The notes under the pieces: generated by a model | Seen by the model: only the letters and a program-made list of their open reading frames with translations | What the model was told of the DNA's origin: nothing | Database searches by the model: none | Shown: positions 1 to 13,439 of the stretch, in pieces | Layout of the letters: the number at the start of each line of letters is the position of its first letter | Position numbering within the stretch: position 1 is the stretch's first letter | Assembly (NCBI RefSeq): GCF_016545825.1 | Contig: NC_052621.1 | Location: 8,332,199-8,396,198, forward strand | Direction: 5' to 3' | DNA: 64,000 nucleotides | From: Eucalyptus grandis | Lineage: Eukaryota; Streptophyta; Magnoliopsida; Myrtales; Myrtaceae | Translations under genes and position numbers: made by a program

Positions 1-3000
1 CAGAATGGTGGCAAAATACGATGGGCAACGAGCGGTGATTCGGCGGAAGGACAAGCGGAACACTAAAAAATGTCGTACTTATTTTGGTCAAATCTAATAC
101 TATCCAATCGTCACTATTTTGGAAAATTTATATCCCGGAAATTTAATTTTCCCAATCGAATTTTGAGTGGGTTTGCAAGGAAAATAATTTTTTAAATTAT
201 TTATTTTTTGGGAGACAAGCAAAGTTTATGTTTCGAGGGCTCGTGAAATGGAGCTTGTAGCCAAAAGTAATGAGGTGACGATGATTTTACCCGATTCTCG
301 GAAAAGATAAAGTCTACGATTATTAGATTCATGTATATTACCATATGCCGTTTAATTTGTGGATACTCATGTTTAGCAAAACCCTAGCTTGAGTCGGTCG
401 AAGTGATTTAGGGCCAGCAAATGGTGGGTCGGAGCTCCATCTCGAAATCAGACTGTGGGCCGACATGATGGGCTGGCCCATGTGCTTGTGCGCCTAGCCA
501 TCTCATCAGGTTTGGCCCACCACTTCTATATCAAATCAAAGTGATTGGGTGATGATTAGTGAATTGATGATGTGGCATGCTTGGGAATTCGGTTTGATTT
601 TATTTTTATTCAATTTTTTTTTGTTTAGTTGGAGTTCTTGGGTACACAAAAAGTCCGCTGTTTATATATTATTCTTAGATATGATGTTAAAAAGCCAATT
701 CCAACCCTTTCTCTTGTCCTGAAAATTTTAAAAAGCAAATTTAAATGCTTGCAACAATAAAGTTGGTTGTTAGTCACACACATGGAGATGGAGAATCGGG
801 CCGTGAGATTAAGAAAAATCTATGCATGAAATAGATTTTTGAAATAAGGCAATTGTAAGTTGTAACCACCTGTCTCTCTAAACATAGGTTAGGTTTCCTC
901 TCTTTTCCCATGAAGCCGCTGTCTCTCCATGGTGTCGTCCCTAAGGGGAGAGAGACCCTCCTTCCCCCTTGCTTCCCCCCTCTCTTTGCAACTTTCGTCT
1001 TTCTTTTCTTTCCGGATCAGGTCTAGATATTGTGTGTGAACAAATTTTTGCAATTGATTTTAGGTGAACATGGAGACTAGTCCGGACATTCGTCCAGTTG
1101 ACAACCATTGAGAGAGTGACTATAGTTGGCAACTCTTGAAAGAGTTATCTTTGGAATTTCCATGCTATATGGTCATGAGGCCGGGGCCAACAATGAGAAG
1201 ATACTTCTCATAGTTGCTCTCGTTAAGTATGCTTTTGCTAAAAGAGTCGCTTCCAACTAGATTTACACCAGATGAAACTGTTTGAATTCCAACTCTTGAG
1301 TATTACTTAAGGTTGACTCAAATCCTCTTAGTCTCCCATTACAAACAATTACATAATTAATGTATCAAAGGTCATATGTTAACGAATGCTCGTGAGACAT
1401 TTATTAAACTAATAAAAAATTGAAATAGTTCAGTTCTCAGATCACTGGCAACATCCCTTAAATTAAAAATATCCCTAGACTTAATTAACTCGCGCGATCC
1501 ATGCTAATTAAAGAATCCGGGGACTGCACTTTCTGGTGTAATGCCGTAAGATTCATGTTGTCTTCCACCAATGTGGTTGAGGTTCCTGGGGTGGTTAAAT
1601 ATGTTCCTCAACTGACGTGGAACCATCGCCAACATCGAAAAAGCAAAGCTGCACATGATCTTCATCGCCCATGTCGAGATCGCCAAACATAATGAATGGA
1701 AAAAATAACAGTTTTGCTCGGTTGTACAGTCTCCACTGCAAGATTCAGTACATCATTCGGCTCGTTATAGGGTTAGCGCGACCTGCGTAGGGCTAGTTGA
1801 ACGCGTTGCTTCGACTGTCAGACTTGTTTATTTTCATGTTTTGGAGGATTGAAACATTAGGCGGCTTTGATAATTTGATGGTTGATCGTCAGGGAGGAAC
1901 CAGACCGAGCGCATTAATGCAGAAGGACATGAAAAGTCCAACCTCAATCTTCATGGGACCCACGAAAGTCTATATGTTCGGTTCAATGTATTATTCTCTG
2001 TCATTAATTAAGGATCTTGAAGTTGAAGGTTCACTGGTGAGACCGCACGCACTAACGCTTTATAGAAAATCCCAAATCTTTTTTAATGATGACTGCAAAT
2101 CAAGAATATCATATGGTAATCCCCTGACGCAGAGACTCCCAGAAGAGCGATGAACATCTCACATATGCAAGCTTGATGAAGTCAGCACAACCCTCATTTG
2201 TCTTTTCATGGTTAGCATCTGTTGAAAGTAAAGAAGCATCTATTCTAAAAGCTGTAAGCTCTTACATATGAGGCGCATCAGTTGTCACTTGTTAACGTTC
2301 TCTTTTATACAGATGTTTAGTAGGATGCATCACGTTCGGGCTCTTTTGTTTTCTTTGCCAAGACTCGAAGAATTGTTGGGACTTACCCACGACATACAAG
2401 AAAGGAAAAAGGAGATATCCTGAATTAATTATCAATCAGATAGCTGCAATCCCGTGGCTAGCAACGTTGCCATTGCAGTCCAAGAACAAGTCTCTGTTCT
2501 CCCACATACGCACTCAGTACAAGAAAGCTTGATCTCACAAAGAACCGCATTCCTTCTGGCCCTAACGCACCCACCCCTCCCTCCCCTTCCTCGTCTAATA
2601 GTGGTGACAGAGCTCAGGCCGCTTGATGGAGCGGGCGAGCTTTAACCTTCCAAATTTGGAAGCGAATTGGCTGTTGTGTAGAGATCGATAACTAGATCTC
2701 CATAGTAACACCAAAATCTCGTCAGGGGGAGAGGGAGAGAGAGATGACTCCTGGTCATGCGACTGTCGACAGCGTGGCGGCGGCGGTGGCTACAGTGGTG
2801 GTGCGACCACAGTTGTTCTATACCATTAGGAGAGGAAGCGTAAGGGAGGGGGAGAGAGTTACATAACAACTAAACTTCACTAGAGAATTATTTCGACGAA
2901 AGTCAAATGTGATGAATCTAACTCCAGCCAACTAGATTTGATATATTAAACTAGAGTAAATGAATGCAACTATATGTTCTAAAATTTTGAACTGTTAAAG

Positions 3001-3945
3001 AACGACATAAAGCATTGACCTCAACGAGACCACCCGCACCATGTTTTTAATTACATGAGCCATACACTGTCTTATGAGGAATTTGTACTGCACATTAACT
3101 AAAACTATATGTCTTGTACATATAATTCGTGGGCACCCATAAAAGCAATAGAAAGCCAATCTAAGTTATCTGACTTTTATCATTTGAACCTCTAGTCATA
3201 AGGGCGCCTAACCCTAATCTCCAAGTCCCTTGTGTGTAGTTGACTATGTATCTTGCAGATTTAAAAGGTTCGAGATCCCTTGAAAAAGAAAGCTAAACCG
3301 GACGCAACTTAAAAGGTGCAAATTGCTCATTACTTGATTTCCATCCACTTTTTTTAAACCTCAAGAGAAAATTAAAAAGAAGAAGAAGAAGAAGAACTCT
3401 CACGTTTTTCTTAGCATATCCTGTTACTTCTTTCCAAATTCGTCATCTTCTCGTGCTCAGCACTGCGAAGATCGATTGATACTGGGGAAAACATCCACTT
3501 GTGGCGTTAATTATTTACCAGTAAGAGCAGCATATATAGTCTTATTTTATCCACCAAGCATATGAAGTTCCATCTCATTCCTACATCAATCCTCAATACA
3601 CGAAACTATTGTTATTTCCCCTTCGTTTATAATAATGGATGAGAAAGTCTTCCCCGTTCTACAAATCCCAGTGAAAACTTTCTTGCAGTGTTCACATATT
3701 GTCGTTGATCTCAAGTAAAATCAGCCGCCTCATAACAAACTACGCAAGCATTTCTCCACTCCATAACTACATCCGATCCAAGCTTATTAATTACAAATAT
3801 GAAAAGAAAGACATGTTCATCGTATAAACGGCAAGAAATCCGAGAATATTTTCCTCATCTTGGTCGGTCTTTATGCAACACCAGAAGGCATCAATCTTCT
3901 TAACTTCAGTCTTTATCGTTGCCTCATGAACTCAAAGAGACAATG
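1..3945. other. Gene-free stretch
   Basis: I see no supportable gene here. The longest open frames lack a convincing ATG, codon character or any recognisable family motif. The stretch is AT-rich with scattered short purine runs, such as a GAGAG cluster near 2730-2745 and GAA repeats near 3378-3394. It is probably intergenic, with old unrecognisable repeats. Confidence 0.6.
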
Positions 3946-3981
3946 GAGAGAGAGAGGGAGAGAGAGAGAGAGAGAGAGAGA
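3946..3981. repeat. (GA)n microsatellite
   Basis: An almost pure GA dinucleotide run with one GGG interruption. It lies about 70 bp before the telomere-like array. Confidence 0.9.
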
Positions 3982-4047
3982 CATTGTAAAGAATGTTTAA
4001 TGAATTGTTTGTGTCTCTTGGGCTACTATCTTTGTCTTTGCAACAAA

Positions 4048-4091
4048 CCTAACCCTACACCTAAATCCTAACCCTAACCCTAACCCTAACC
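4048..4091 (+). repeat. Interstitial telomere-like array
   Basis: Degenerate units (CCTAA, CCCTACA, CCTAAAT) lead into four consecutive perfect CCCTAA units ending at about 4091. This is the 6-nt form, not the 7-nt CCCTAAA form usual for plant telomeres. It lies inside ordinary AT-rich DNA, so it is an interstitial tract and not a chromosome end. Confidence 0.8.
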
Positions 4092-7000
4092 GGGTTTATG
4101 TGCAAGAAAACAAAGGGTTCTTCCCCTCTTTTAAAATAAATTCAAATCCCAATCAATTCAAATTAAATTTTTGACCTATAATGTGAAAATAATCCTTCAA
4201 TTTCGAGGCGACACGAGCACTTTCCCGGCGTTTCCTCCCACCCCTTGGAAACTCTCAATTTCTGCATGGGTTCTCGTGAACCTCTTTACCCAAAATTGCC
4301 CTCCCCCCTCCATTCTATTTCTTGGACATGCCATCGTTCGTTTCAACATTTCTCTCATCTTTAGACATGGAGGGAGGGTTTTCATTTTACCTTTTTTTTT
4401 TTCCTAAGGAGGAAAACAGCCATTAGTATTGACCATCATAGGAGACAAGTAGGTTTGCAAAACCACACACTTAAAGATATATACGTATTGCGGATCCCAG
4501 TAGTGCTTTTTCGGGGTTGTGAAATTGTATTTCTTCTTTTCTCGAAATTATATCAGTCTGCGTTATTGCAGAAAACATGGTGGTGATAGAGTAGCCCTCT
4601 GGAGAGTTCTATAATAAAATAAGATTTCCTTTGTTAATAAAGAGACTCCTTAGAAAACTAGTTAATCTATAGAATAATGTTATATTGACCAGTGTGTTCA
4701 ACTAACTTATTAGGTCTGGTCATTTTAGGCAAATCATTGGTTAAACTTTAAAGATGAAGTTTTGATATCTAAACTTCCAACATCTCATATGATTTCGATA
4801 CATCATGCTCCTATTAATTGACTTTGGATCACGATTTTTCAGCATAATTTAAATGGCATAAATACGAATGGATACTCATGAGTTGCTAGCTTTTGGATTA
4901 TCCATAGTCTCTGATGGAGTCTCAAGAGATAAGCTGTAATGCAAGTTTTAGTCTACATTAAGATAACGGAGGAGGAATGGGTGTTGGTAATTATTGTCTG
5001 GTTTCATTATCGAAATAGCCATTTCTCCATTTGGCTCGACACATGATTAGTGATTAGAGTACATTAAATGTTTTTTATAAATGTCTCTATTCTCACTCTC
5101 TCTCTCTCGCGTCGCTAGTCACCACTAATACATTGCTGCTAGTGACACCATCGGTGGTGGGGGTATGCAATATCTTTATGCCAATCCCTTTGCAACGAGC
5201 CGATTTCTTACCACCCAGGATCATTCACATTGGAACCCTATAATGCGACTTTTGAGTCTTCAATACATGCACTGGTCTTGTACTTAGAGTCATGAAAGAT
5301 ACTGTTATAGTTCCCAAGCAAATGCGTGCATGATTCTACTTTTGAAACACCCTTCAACCAGTACCAGCGAAAGGGCACGTCCTTTGGTGAAAACGAAGGT
5401 AGAAAGCAAATAAAAAAAAGAGATTAATTAATGGCTTTCTTTATTTTTCTTTTCCGTGCGGGTCATCATGTGGTCAAACCTCGCTCCCCCCCCTTTATTT
5501 ACTGTTTCCAAATGTTGAAAAGGAAGCATGCAACCGGAGATATCGGCTCGGCCTGGCGCATCCCCCCTACTTTCCACAGGAAGAGTCCAAAAAGGGCGAG
5601 GATTTCCAAGGTGGGGTCCAAAGGAACTGACACGTGTCAGTCACATTCCTGCGAAATTGGCCGCAAAACCTGAAACGGCGTGACGAAGGAGGGTTTTCTT
5701 TTCTTTTCTTCCTGGGGTTGGTCCAAATTTAATGAAGGGTATTTGGTCCTTCTCTAACCTCTTTTACGCTTCAGAAAAATGGCCGGTGGCGAATCCCCAC
5801 CAACACGTCATCTTTCTCCCTTCATTTCCCATTTTTCACCCCACAGTTCTCGAGAGAGAGAGAGAGTCTGAGATTCTTGTTTCTTTGGCCACAGACTCCA
5901 ATGGCAAGTTTGCTTATATTCAAGCCCTTCTCTCCTTCGTACTGCTTCTGCGATTATCCTCGTTTATTATACGTGTAGTTTTAGATTTTTACTCAGGTCA
6001 TTAAGTGACAGAAAATGCTTTTTCTCTTCTGATATTTCTTGTTCTGCCGTTGCTTTAGGGTTAGGAAAATACGTGAAGCCCTCCCCTTTTCGGTTTTCTT
6101 TAAGCGGTTTGAAGTGAAGAGAGCGAGGGACGTGGGTCCTGCCTCCCCTCTTTCTGGTCAACATATTCTTTGTTTATAAGGTATTTCGGACAAGAATTTT
6201 GGCGGGAAGTGCGGTATCATCGACGATGTAAGCAGGTATTGTTTTCTTTGTTTAAGGAAAAGAAGTTCTGTCTTTTGTTGTATTGTTTTTGTTTTTGGTG
6301 TGATGTATGTGTGTGGGGGGTTTGTTTCTTTTTTCCACGGGTGGTGTTTCGGATTCTCTCTGCTGTTTCAACTTTAATTCCAAGGGCAGTGTCACACGAG
6401 GACACGCGGTCAGAGATTTTTCAGTCAGTTCTAACAACAGATTCGCTGACATATAAAGAAACTTTGCATGTAATTCCATTCAAAAGATGGCTCTTTGAAA
6501 CCTTTTCATGATTCCATTTCTGCAAAGGCACTGCTCTCTCTCTCTCTCTCTCTCTCTCACCTTGCATGTGGATGTGTGTGTGTGTGTATATATCACATGC
6601 ATGAATTCACAACGATAGTACATCCATGTATTTCAAAATAGAACGCAACCCAATCTATCATAAAACATCATGGTACTTTGTGTAGGTGAAACAGCATAGT
6701 ACTTCCATATGTGTTTTCATTTGAAAGAAATGGAGACGGCAAATTTTATGACTAGCATGTCCTAGTTGCAACACTCACAACATTAGTGATTCGAAATTGA
6801 TTTGGTTGTTCTTGTAATAGGTTTTGTTAGAGAATAGGTTAGATGTATTTTGACAAGTTTTATTTGCTAATATAAGTGTTTAATTTTGTATAAGTCACCT
6901 AATCTAGTGAAGTCCATAACTATATGCTCAAAATCTTTTATACTCAATTTTTTCAGTTAGCTATATGTAGGCATTCAGTTTTCACCTTATGACCATAGTG

Positions 7001-8499
7001 AGGATATATGTTGCTGCTTGAAAGCACCATTATATAAGATCACAGCCGGGACGTATGGTGTTGGGTCATGTATTAAAAAACAGATGTTAGGTCCGTTGAT
7101 CCTAATCCCTCTCGAGACTGTTTCCGTCCATGATTAAGCTAGATCTGATTTTCGTGATGGCTTTTTGAGCGAGACGCGTTTGCCTCAGTCGAGGACGACA
7201 GAGCCTCGTTTGAGCCACCGTCAAATCTATCTCGGCATAGTCCTGGCTCCGTCGATGATGACTCCTAGGTGAACGCAAATTAGCTCTATCCTCATCGAGG
7301 AGCGCCCTCCACTATCATAAACAATACACACACAAACGCAATGGATGAACAGGGCTAGAACCTGCAAATAGACAGGGCCAACAGTGGAAACTTAGGTGTG
7401 CAGGCGAAGCAGTTGCTTCAATGTTTAGACTTTATGTCGTTGGGATCGTCATATAAGTTTCCGTCATTAGTAAGGTTTTCCTTGTGTGTTGTGATTTTGC
7501 ATGTGGATGACTCAACGGGATATGAATGGCTCCCATTTTGTCTGTGCAGCAGTGTTAGTACTGCGACAACATCAAAACCTCTTTTTTGATGGACATATAT
7601 TCTTCTCTTGAGAGAGCCATCGCCTTCAAATATTGAACCTACTACTCTTTGTCATTCCCACTGCAAAATGTTGTAAGGACTTCTAGGAAATAACTTCCCC
7701 CCTTTAAGCAATGTCGCTTTTTCGTTGCCCTCCTACAGTTTTTACTCTTGTGGAGTTTCAACATGCACGCGCAGACACATATAGCTCCTCTTGTTTTCAC
7801 CATGTGGGTGCATCATTTCCTTAGGAAGTAGTAGATTTATGCCATGGACTTGTGAAGCGTTTTGAACTATTCTGAACTCAAATACCCAGTTAGATGAGAC
7901 TTTTATGTATAGCGTTTGACATGGCTAGGGCTAGCTTTGTTGGTCCCTCATGGTTAGTTTGGTCCATTTTCAATGGGGTTCATGGTTTAATTACTAAACA
8001 AATGGTCTAAACTTGATTACTCAAAGGTACAAAAAAAAGACACCATTAGCTGTGCTAGCTAGCACCACACAAGCTTCTAGCGTGTTATGAAGACATGCAC
8101 TGGACCGAACATATTAAATTGAATAAACTAAGCTTTTTGCACATTTGACCGGTGCGAATACCGATTAAGTGGTCAACAGATTTCTACTTGGGAAACCCAA
8201 CAAAATCCTCCAATTTCTCTTCGATATTTTACTTTTGGGGGGGTTTCCGAATATTTTTTTACCGAACGTGAGCTTGGTGATATTTGTTGAACAGGAGTAA
8301 TTCTTACTCATCTCCCCCCTTGATGAGTCCTTTTTAAATTTGATATGTCGGGTTCATTAAGGCAATAAGATAATGCATGTCCGTACACACACATCTTTAA
8401 CACATGCATGACTCGGGGATCAACAAATTTTGGCTTGCTCGTGGTTGATGGTCCATGATCGTATCCCTCAACTTTAAGATATATATATTGCAGAGAGAT

Positions 8500-8500
<1 letters not shown>

Positions 8501-8534
<34 letters not shown>
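8501..8534. repeat. (GA)n microsatellite
   Basis: Seventeen uninterrupted AG dinucleotides. Confidence 0.9.
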
Positions 8535-8538
<4 letters not shown>

Positions 8539-8879
8539 ACTTTAATAATGATGATACTAAACTAAAGATATGAACTTATTTCTTCGTGATACATGAAGTT
8601 GCATGTGGCTTTAAAAAAGCAGTGTTGTACATGTAACTCATGCCCGGTTTATAAATATTGATGATGTGTCGTTTAACGTAAGTTTTTCTTCTTTCTTTTT
8701 GGTACATTAGCGTTTGTAAATATTTTTGCCGGTGTATGTGTTGGGCATTTGCTCAATATTTTAAGGAGAGGGAAGAGAGATGATTTGGTGAGTGTGGGAA
8801 TGCTGGGCTTTGGGGAGTCATTAGGTGTAGAGAACGAGGACGTGAGTTCCGATGAATCAAGTGGGTGTTGAATGGAGAC

Positions 8880-8903
8880 TGAGAGAGAGAGAGAGAGAGA
8901 GAG
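8880..8903. repeat. (GA)n microsatellite
   Basis: A short pure GA run about 950 bp upstream of the PLETHORA-like start codon. Confidence 0.85.
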
Positions 8904-9320
8904 GATGGTCATATGGCGAACTTAGGGTTATAATCTTAAAAGTTTTTTTCCAGTTGGAATTCGTGGGTTTGTCTCTGCCTCACGAATGACCGAAAGATCT
9001 TTATCTCATTCTTTCAATCGGCCACTCGTGGCCTCGTATGTAAATCGCAATATATATATGTATACTATGTTTTCTTTACTTAAAGCATTGCTTGGTTTTG
9101 AAGTTTTGGACCAGAGAGGGTTATGCTAACATCCACTTGGTGTGCACCGTGCATTCAAATAATAAATGGATATATATACACACATATATATATTAGATTT
9201 ATAGTGGATATCACATGATAGTTCACTTAAAGACTTTTATGTGCCATTGGTGTACTATTAGGGTGGATAAGAACACCCAGTTGAAAGTTCAGCTGCCATT
9301 TTGAGTCAGTACTTAGTGGG

Positions 9321-9322
<2 letters not shown>

Positions 9323-9359
<37 letters not shown>
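9323..9359 (+). repeat. (GA)n tract just upstream of the PLETHORA-like leader
   Basis: About 18 GA dinucleotides immediately upstream of the AT-rich box at 9361. GA tracts of this kind are known binding sites for BPC-type (GAGA-binding) factors in plants. That this one has such a role is inference from its position. Confidence 0.7.
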
Positions 9360-9360
<1 letters not shown>

Positions 9361-9833
9361 ATTTAAATACCTGGTATACTTATTCATGGTTTTTCCTTTT
9401 TCAGCCTCTCCTCTCCTTTGTCCTCTCTTCTATCATGTTTTCAGAAACCCTACTTCAATAAAGCTCAGAGTCTCCTGCTGCTCTCCCTGAGAGAGAGAGA
9501 GAGAGAGAGTTTCGATCATCAGGCAAAAGGTGCAATCCTAGCTACCATTTCTAAGGTGAAGATATCAAATCTCAGCCCAGTTCATTTTCATACTTTTTGG
9601 TACTTTTTAGCAGTCTGGATTGGCTGGTCTTCCTCCAGATTATTTCTGATAATAAGATCTGATTCTCTCTCTCTCCCTCTCTCTCTCTCTCCCCCGACTT
9701 TTTATGATTGTATATGCAGGAAAGATTGGTCTCTGTTATTTTGCTCAAAAGACATCAAAGAAGTGCAGTTGCGACTAAGTACTACTAATTACTGAAGAAG
9801 AAGAAGAAGAAGAAGAAGAAGAGTATTTGTTAT
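9361..9833 (+). promoter_or_regulatory. Putative core promoter and 5' leader of the PLETHORA-like gene
   Basis: An ATTTAAATA box at 9361-9369 could serve as a TATA element, giving a leader of roughly 400 nt. The leader carries a GA run (about 9488-9509), a CT run (about 9663-9693) and a GAA run (about 9794-9823) ending just before the start codon. A leader intron is possible, with donor near 9555 and acceptor TATATGCAG ending at 9720. Neither the transcription start nor that intron can be proved from sequence. Confidence 0.4.
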
Positions 9834-12813
9834 ATGGGCTCGATGAATTCAAACAACTGGCTATCGTTCCCCCTCTCTCCGTCATCTCACTCTTCATTGC
9901 AAGCAAATCTTCACTCCACTCAGCCTCATCAGTTTTCTCTAGGGCTAGTCAATGAAAACATGGACAACCCTTTTCACAACCAAGGTAAAATTACTTAAAT
10001 TGGAAAACCCCTCCCAAAAAACGTAGTTATTGCTACATCTGTTGGGTGATTCATTTTGTGTGTGTGTGGTTTTTTTTTTTTTTTTTCAGAGTGGAATATG
10101 ATCAATGCTCACGGGGCGAGTGGCGAGGTGCCAAAGGTCGCAGACTTCTTGGGGGTGGGCAAGTCAGAGAACCAATCAGATCTTACGGCCTTCAACGGGA
10201 TGAACCAAGCTGGCGACGCTGATTACTTGTTCCCGAGCAGCAGCCTTGTCCCAGTCCAACAGAGCGCAGTCGTGGCAGCGGCGACCTCGAGCAACTACGA
10301 GCTCCAAGAGAATGTAGGCAACATGCAGTCACTGACTCTATCCATGGGCAGCGGGAGCAAGGGCTCAGCTTCGGAGATTAGTGGGGACAACACTAGCAAC
10401 AACACGGTGGAGAATGCGCCAAGAAGGACCTTGGACACATTCGGGCAAAGAACTTCGATTTACCGGGGCGTCACCAGGTGATCAATCCTCACCAAGTCCT
10501 CATTGTCATTTTAATCTCCTCCTCTTGTCGTATGTTATGATGGAATGTCGCAAATCAAATTACACATAGTTGCAATACCTTCTATACTTGGTTTGATTGG
10601 GTCTGTCTTGGAGAAAATACCTGCAGGCATAGATGGACAGGGAGGTATGAGGCTCATCTTTGGGATAATAGTTGCAGAAGGGAAGGCCAGTCCAGGAAAG
10701 GTCGCCAAGGTATATATCTACATTTTGTTTATATTTATGCCCTGATTAGTGTCAGTCAGTCTTCTTGTTTGAATATACTTTTTTTTCCACTTTGATTCTT
10801 TGTGGTACTGACAAGATACATAATTTTTTTGTTTGTGGGTGCTGTTCTTGGTGTTTCCATTAATCTTCTGTTCCAGTCTATCTGGGTGAGTGCCATCAAT
10901 TTTTTTCTTTTTAATTTCTCTTGGTTAACAGTTGCATTTAATGATTCTGATAAGCTAATTATTTCTGTCGATTTTTCACTATAATTTTTCTTTTCCTTAC
11001 TTAGGGGGTTATGACAAAGAAGAGAAAGCAGCTAGGGCATACGATCTTGCTGCTCTCAAGTACTGGGGAACATCGACCACTACAAATTTTCCTGTTAGTT
11101 TCTTCCTTTGCTTTTTATTGTCATTGATCAGTATGTACACAAACCCAAGGCTTAGATGAACGAATAAATCTCTATTTAAATGCAAGGCGACACTCAAAAC
11201 TTTTTATACTTCTTTTATGTGTGCAGATAAGTAACTATGAGAAGGAACTCGAAGAGATGAAGCACATGACCAGGCAAGAATTCGTGGCGTCCATTAGAAG
11301 GTCAGATAACATGTTCGAACGAAAATACTCATTTCTATCTCGACAGCTTCCGATACTTTCTTCGCTATCAAGAAACGCTTATGAAGCTAAGTTGATGTTG
11401 TGGTGTTGTGTCGCTCTCCTTCGCAGGAAGAGTAGCGGCTTCTCTAGAGGGGCTTCGATGTATCGCGGAGTTACTAGGTACACGCTTCTTTCTTCTCCTT
11501 CTTCTTCTTCATCTGCTGCTGCCACTCCTTCTCCTCCTCTTCCTCATCGATTTCAATGAACTTTACGCAGGCATCACCAGCATGGACGTTGGCAAGCGAG
11601 GATTGGGAGGGTTGCAGGAAACAAAGATCTTTATTTGGGAACTTTCAGTGAGTCACTTAATATATATATATATTTATATGTGATGGGTTTTTTCTTCTCT
11701 GCTTTTTCGAAAAAATAAAATTCTGGAGATGCCCCACGGGTCAGTCTTTTGTTAATTAAACATAAAAATGTGGAAACATTTATTACTCAGCAGCAGCTGC
11801 TCGCATCTAATATTTAACTGAAAAAAGTTAGATCCTTGCTGAGAAAGTTTCCAAAGATCTATCATTTATAATGGAACATTCCATGCATGCACATACGCTC
11901 AGTCAGTCAGAATCTCTACCAAGGCCAGCACCCATTTTCTTTGATTGAAAAGCACGTGCAACCTTTCTACTTTAGGTTACTAAATACTATCCGCTGATGC
12001 AATGCATCGGCTCTTCCCTCGGCTATTCGCGGAACTGTGAAAACTGAATTTTGCGGGTTAAACGCTTTTTCAGGCACCGAGGAGGAAGCTGCCGAGGCCT
12101 ACGACATCGCGGCGATCAAGTTCCGGGGCCTCAACGCCGTCACCAACTTCGACATGAACCGCTACGACGTGAAGGCGATCCTCGAGAGCAACACACTGCC
12201 CATCGGCGGGGGCGCCGCCAAGAGGCTCAAGGAGGCCCAGGCGCTGGAGTCCTCGAGGAAGCGCGAGGAGATGATCGCCCTCACCTCGAGCTTCCAGTAC
12301 GGCAGCTCGAGCTCAGGCCGCCTCCAGTCGTACCCTCTGTTGCAGCCATCGTTCGATCACCACCACCAGCCTCAGCCGCTGCTGACCCTCCAGAACCCCG
12401 AGATCTCGCACTACTCGCAGCAAACCGACCCTTCTTTCCCCCATAATTACATCCAGACGCAATTGCAGCTTCATCAGCAGTACCAGAACCACCCTTACTA
12501 CAATAGCACCAACTATCTTCAGAGCAACCCGGCGCTGCTGCACGGGCTGATGAGCGTTGGGTCTTCGACGACGGTCATCGGGGAGAACACTAACAACAAC
12601 GGGAGTTCGAGTGGGAGCTACAGCGGAGGGTACTTGGGAATGGGCTCGAGCAGCGGCGGCGGAGGCGGCGGCGGCGGGGGGAACGGTGTCGGGTCGGAGG
12701 AGCTCGCGATGGTCAAGGTGGACTACGACATGCCTAATAGCGGTTACGGGAGCTGGTCGGCGGACTCGGTGCCGGGCTCGAACCCAGGCGTTTTCACGAT
12801 GTGGAATGACTGA
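9834..12813 (+). CDS. PLT2: PLETHORA/AINTEGUMENTA-LIKE AP2 transcription factor (PLT2/PLT1-type)
   Basis: A nuclear DNA-binding regulator; in Arabidopsis, PLT proteins are auxin-responsive dosage factors that maintain the root stem-cell niche. Exons by splice phase: 9834-9984, 10090-10477, 10627-10709, 10877-10885, 11005-11093, 11227-11300, 11427-11477, 11571-11647, 12074-12813, giving 553 aa, close to the roughly 570 aa of PLT2. The N terminus ([13 protein letters not shown]) and the motifs [11 protein letters not shown] and QSLTLSMG match PLT1/PLT2. AP2 repeat 1 starts at YRGVTR, residues 175-180, and repeat 2 at residues 277-282. A conserved linker ends in [11 protein letters not shown]. 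The C-terminal exon is Q/H/G-rich and ends FTMWND. The fourth exon is only 9 nt (TCTATCTGG) and completes VYLG. An in-frame ATG at 9843 would give the start used by Arabidopsis PLT2. Assignment to PLT2 and not PLT1 rests on overall resemblance. Confidence 0.95.
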
Positions 12814-13439
12814 TGATGGTGCAGGAGAGGAGGGGCGCAAGGTCACGGCGTGCATGGAAGATTTTATACATAGCTTTTCAATGCTTCTTTTACTAATGGA
12901 TCGAGGCTGATTGGCTTCTACAAGTGCACCAACAAAAACAACCTTCTTCTTAATTTCTTCATTCTTCTTTATTTCTTTTTTTTTTTGTTGGTTTTCATTA
13001 TCGGAATAGAATGTATTAGATTCTTGGAGAAATCGCTAATCAAGTCAATCGCATTGTCAAGAATTATATAGGACCGTGCATTTCGTGCATCGTCATTGCG
13101 ATGTGATTGACTTGATTTTAATGGCGGTGATGATCGTTCGTGTCCGAACGAAAATTTTGTTCCCTTGAATCTAATGAGAAAATCTAATTATTGAAGACTT
13201 GAGACGATCGTGCCTTTTCATTTGAGCTTATTCTGATCTATATATAATAATGTAATGTAATTTCTCATTAAATGACGTGTATCTATTATGTTATTTTTCA
13301 TTTATAATATGAAATGAGGCCCCATGTATTTTTTCTTTTGTCAGAATCAATGCATTTCTTTTCATCCGGGGCAATTTTAAGGCTTGTTGATATTATAAAT
13401 ATTTTTGTGGGTGATATACTAATGCATAAATATGTGAAA
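12814..13439 (+). other. 3' flank of the PLETHORA-like gene
   Basis: The 3' untranslated region follows the TGA at 12811-12813, then AT-rich spacer. No gene is visible. The poly(A) site cannot be fixed. Confidence 0.5.

Larger units (their letters stand above)
4092..9322. other. Gene-free stretch with microsatellites and promoter-like patch
   Basis: No coding region can be supported. Around 5600-5900 the DNA looks promoter-like or leader-like: a 12-bp palindrome with a G-box core (CACGTG) at 5628-5639, then pyrimidine-rich DNA and a GA run near 5851-5866. I cannot attach an open reading frame to it. CT runs occur at 6534-6559 and TG repeats follow at about 6573-6587. An unrecognised non-coding transcript is possible but unproven. 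Confidence 0.5.

Noticed and set aside
1797..2153. 118-codon open frame
   Set aside because: It begins at a non-ATG codon, shows no motif or coding texture, and is near the length expected by chance in 64 kb.
6004..6030. TGACAGAAAATGC resembling the start of miR156
   Set aside because: Only the first eight bases agree with miR156, and there is no complementary arm at hairpin distance.
12313..12855. Long open frame on the minus strand opposite the last PLETHORA-like exon
   Set aside because: It mirrors the GC-rich coding strand, gives low-complexity A/R/V-rich protein with no motif, and the plus-strand frame matches PLT proteins fully.
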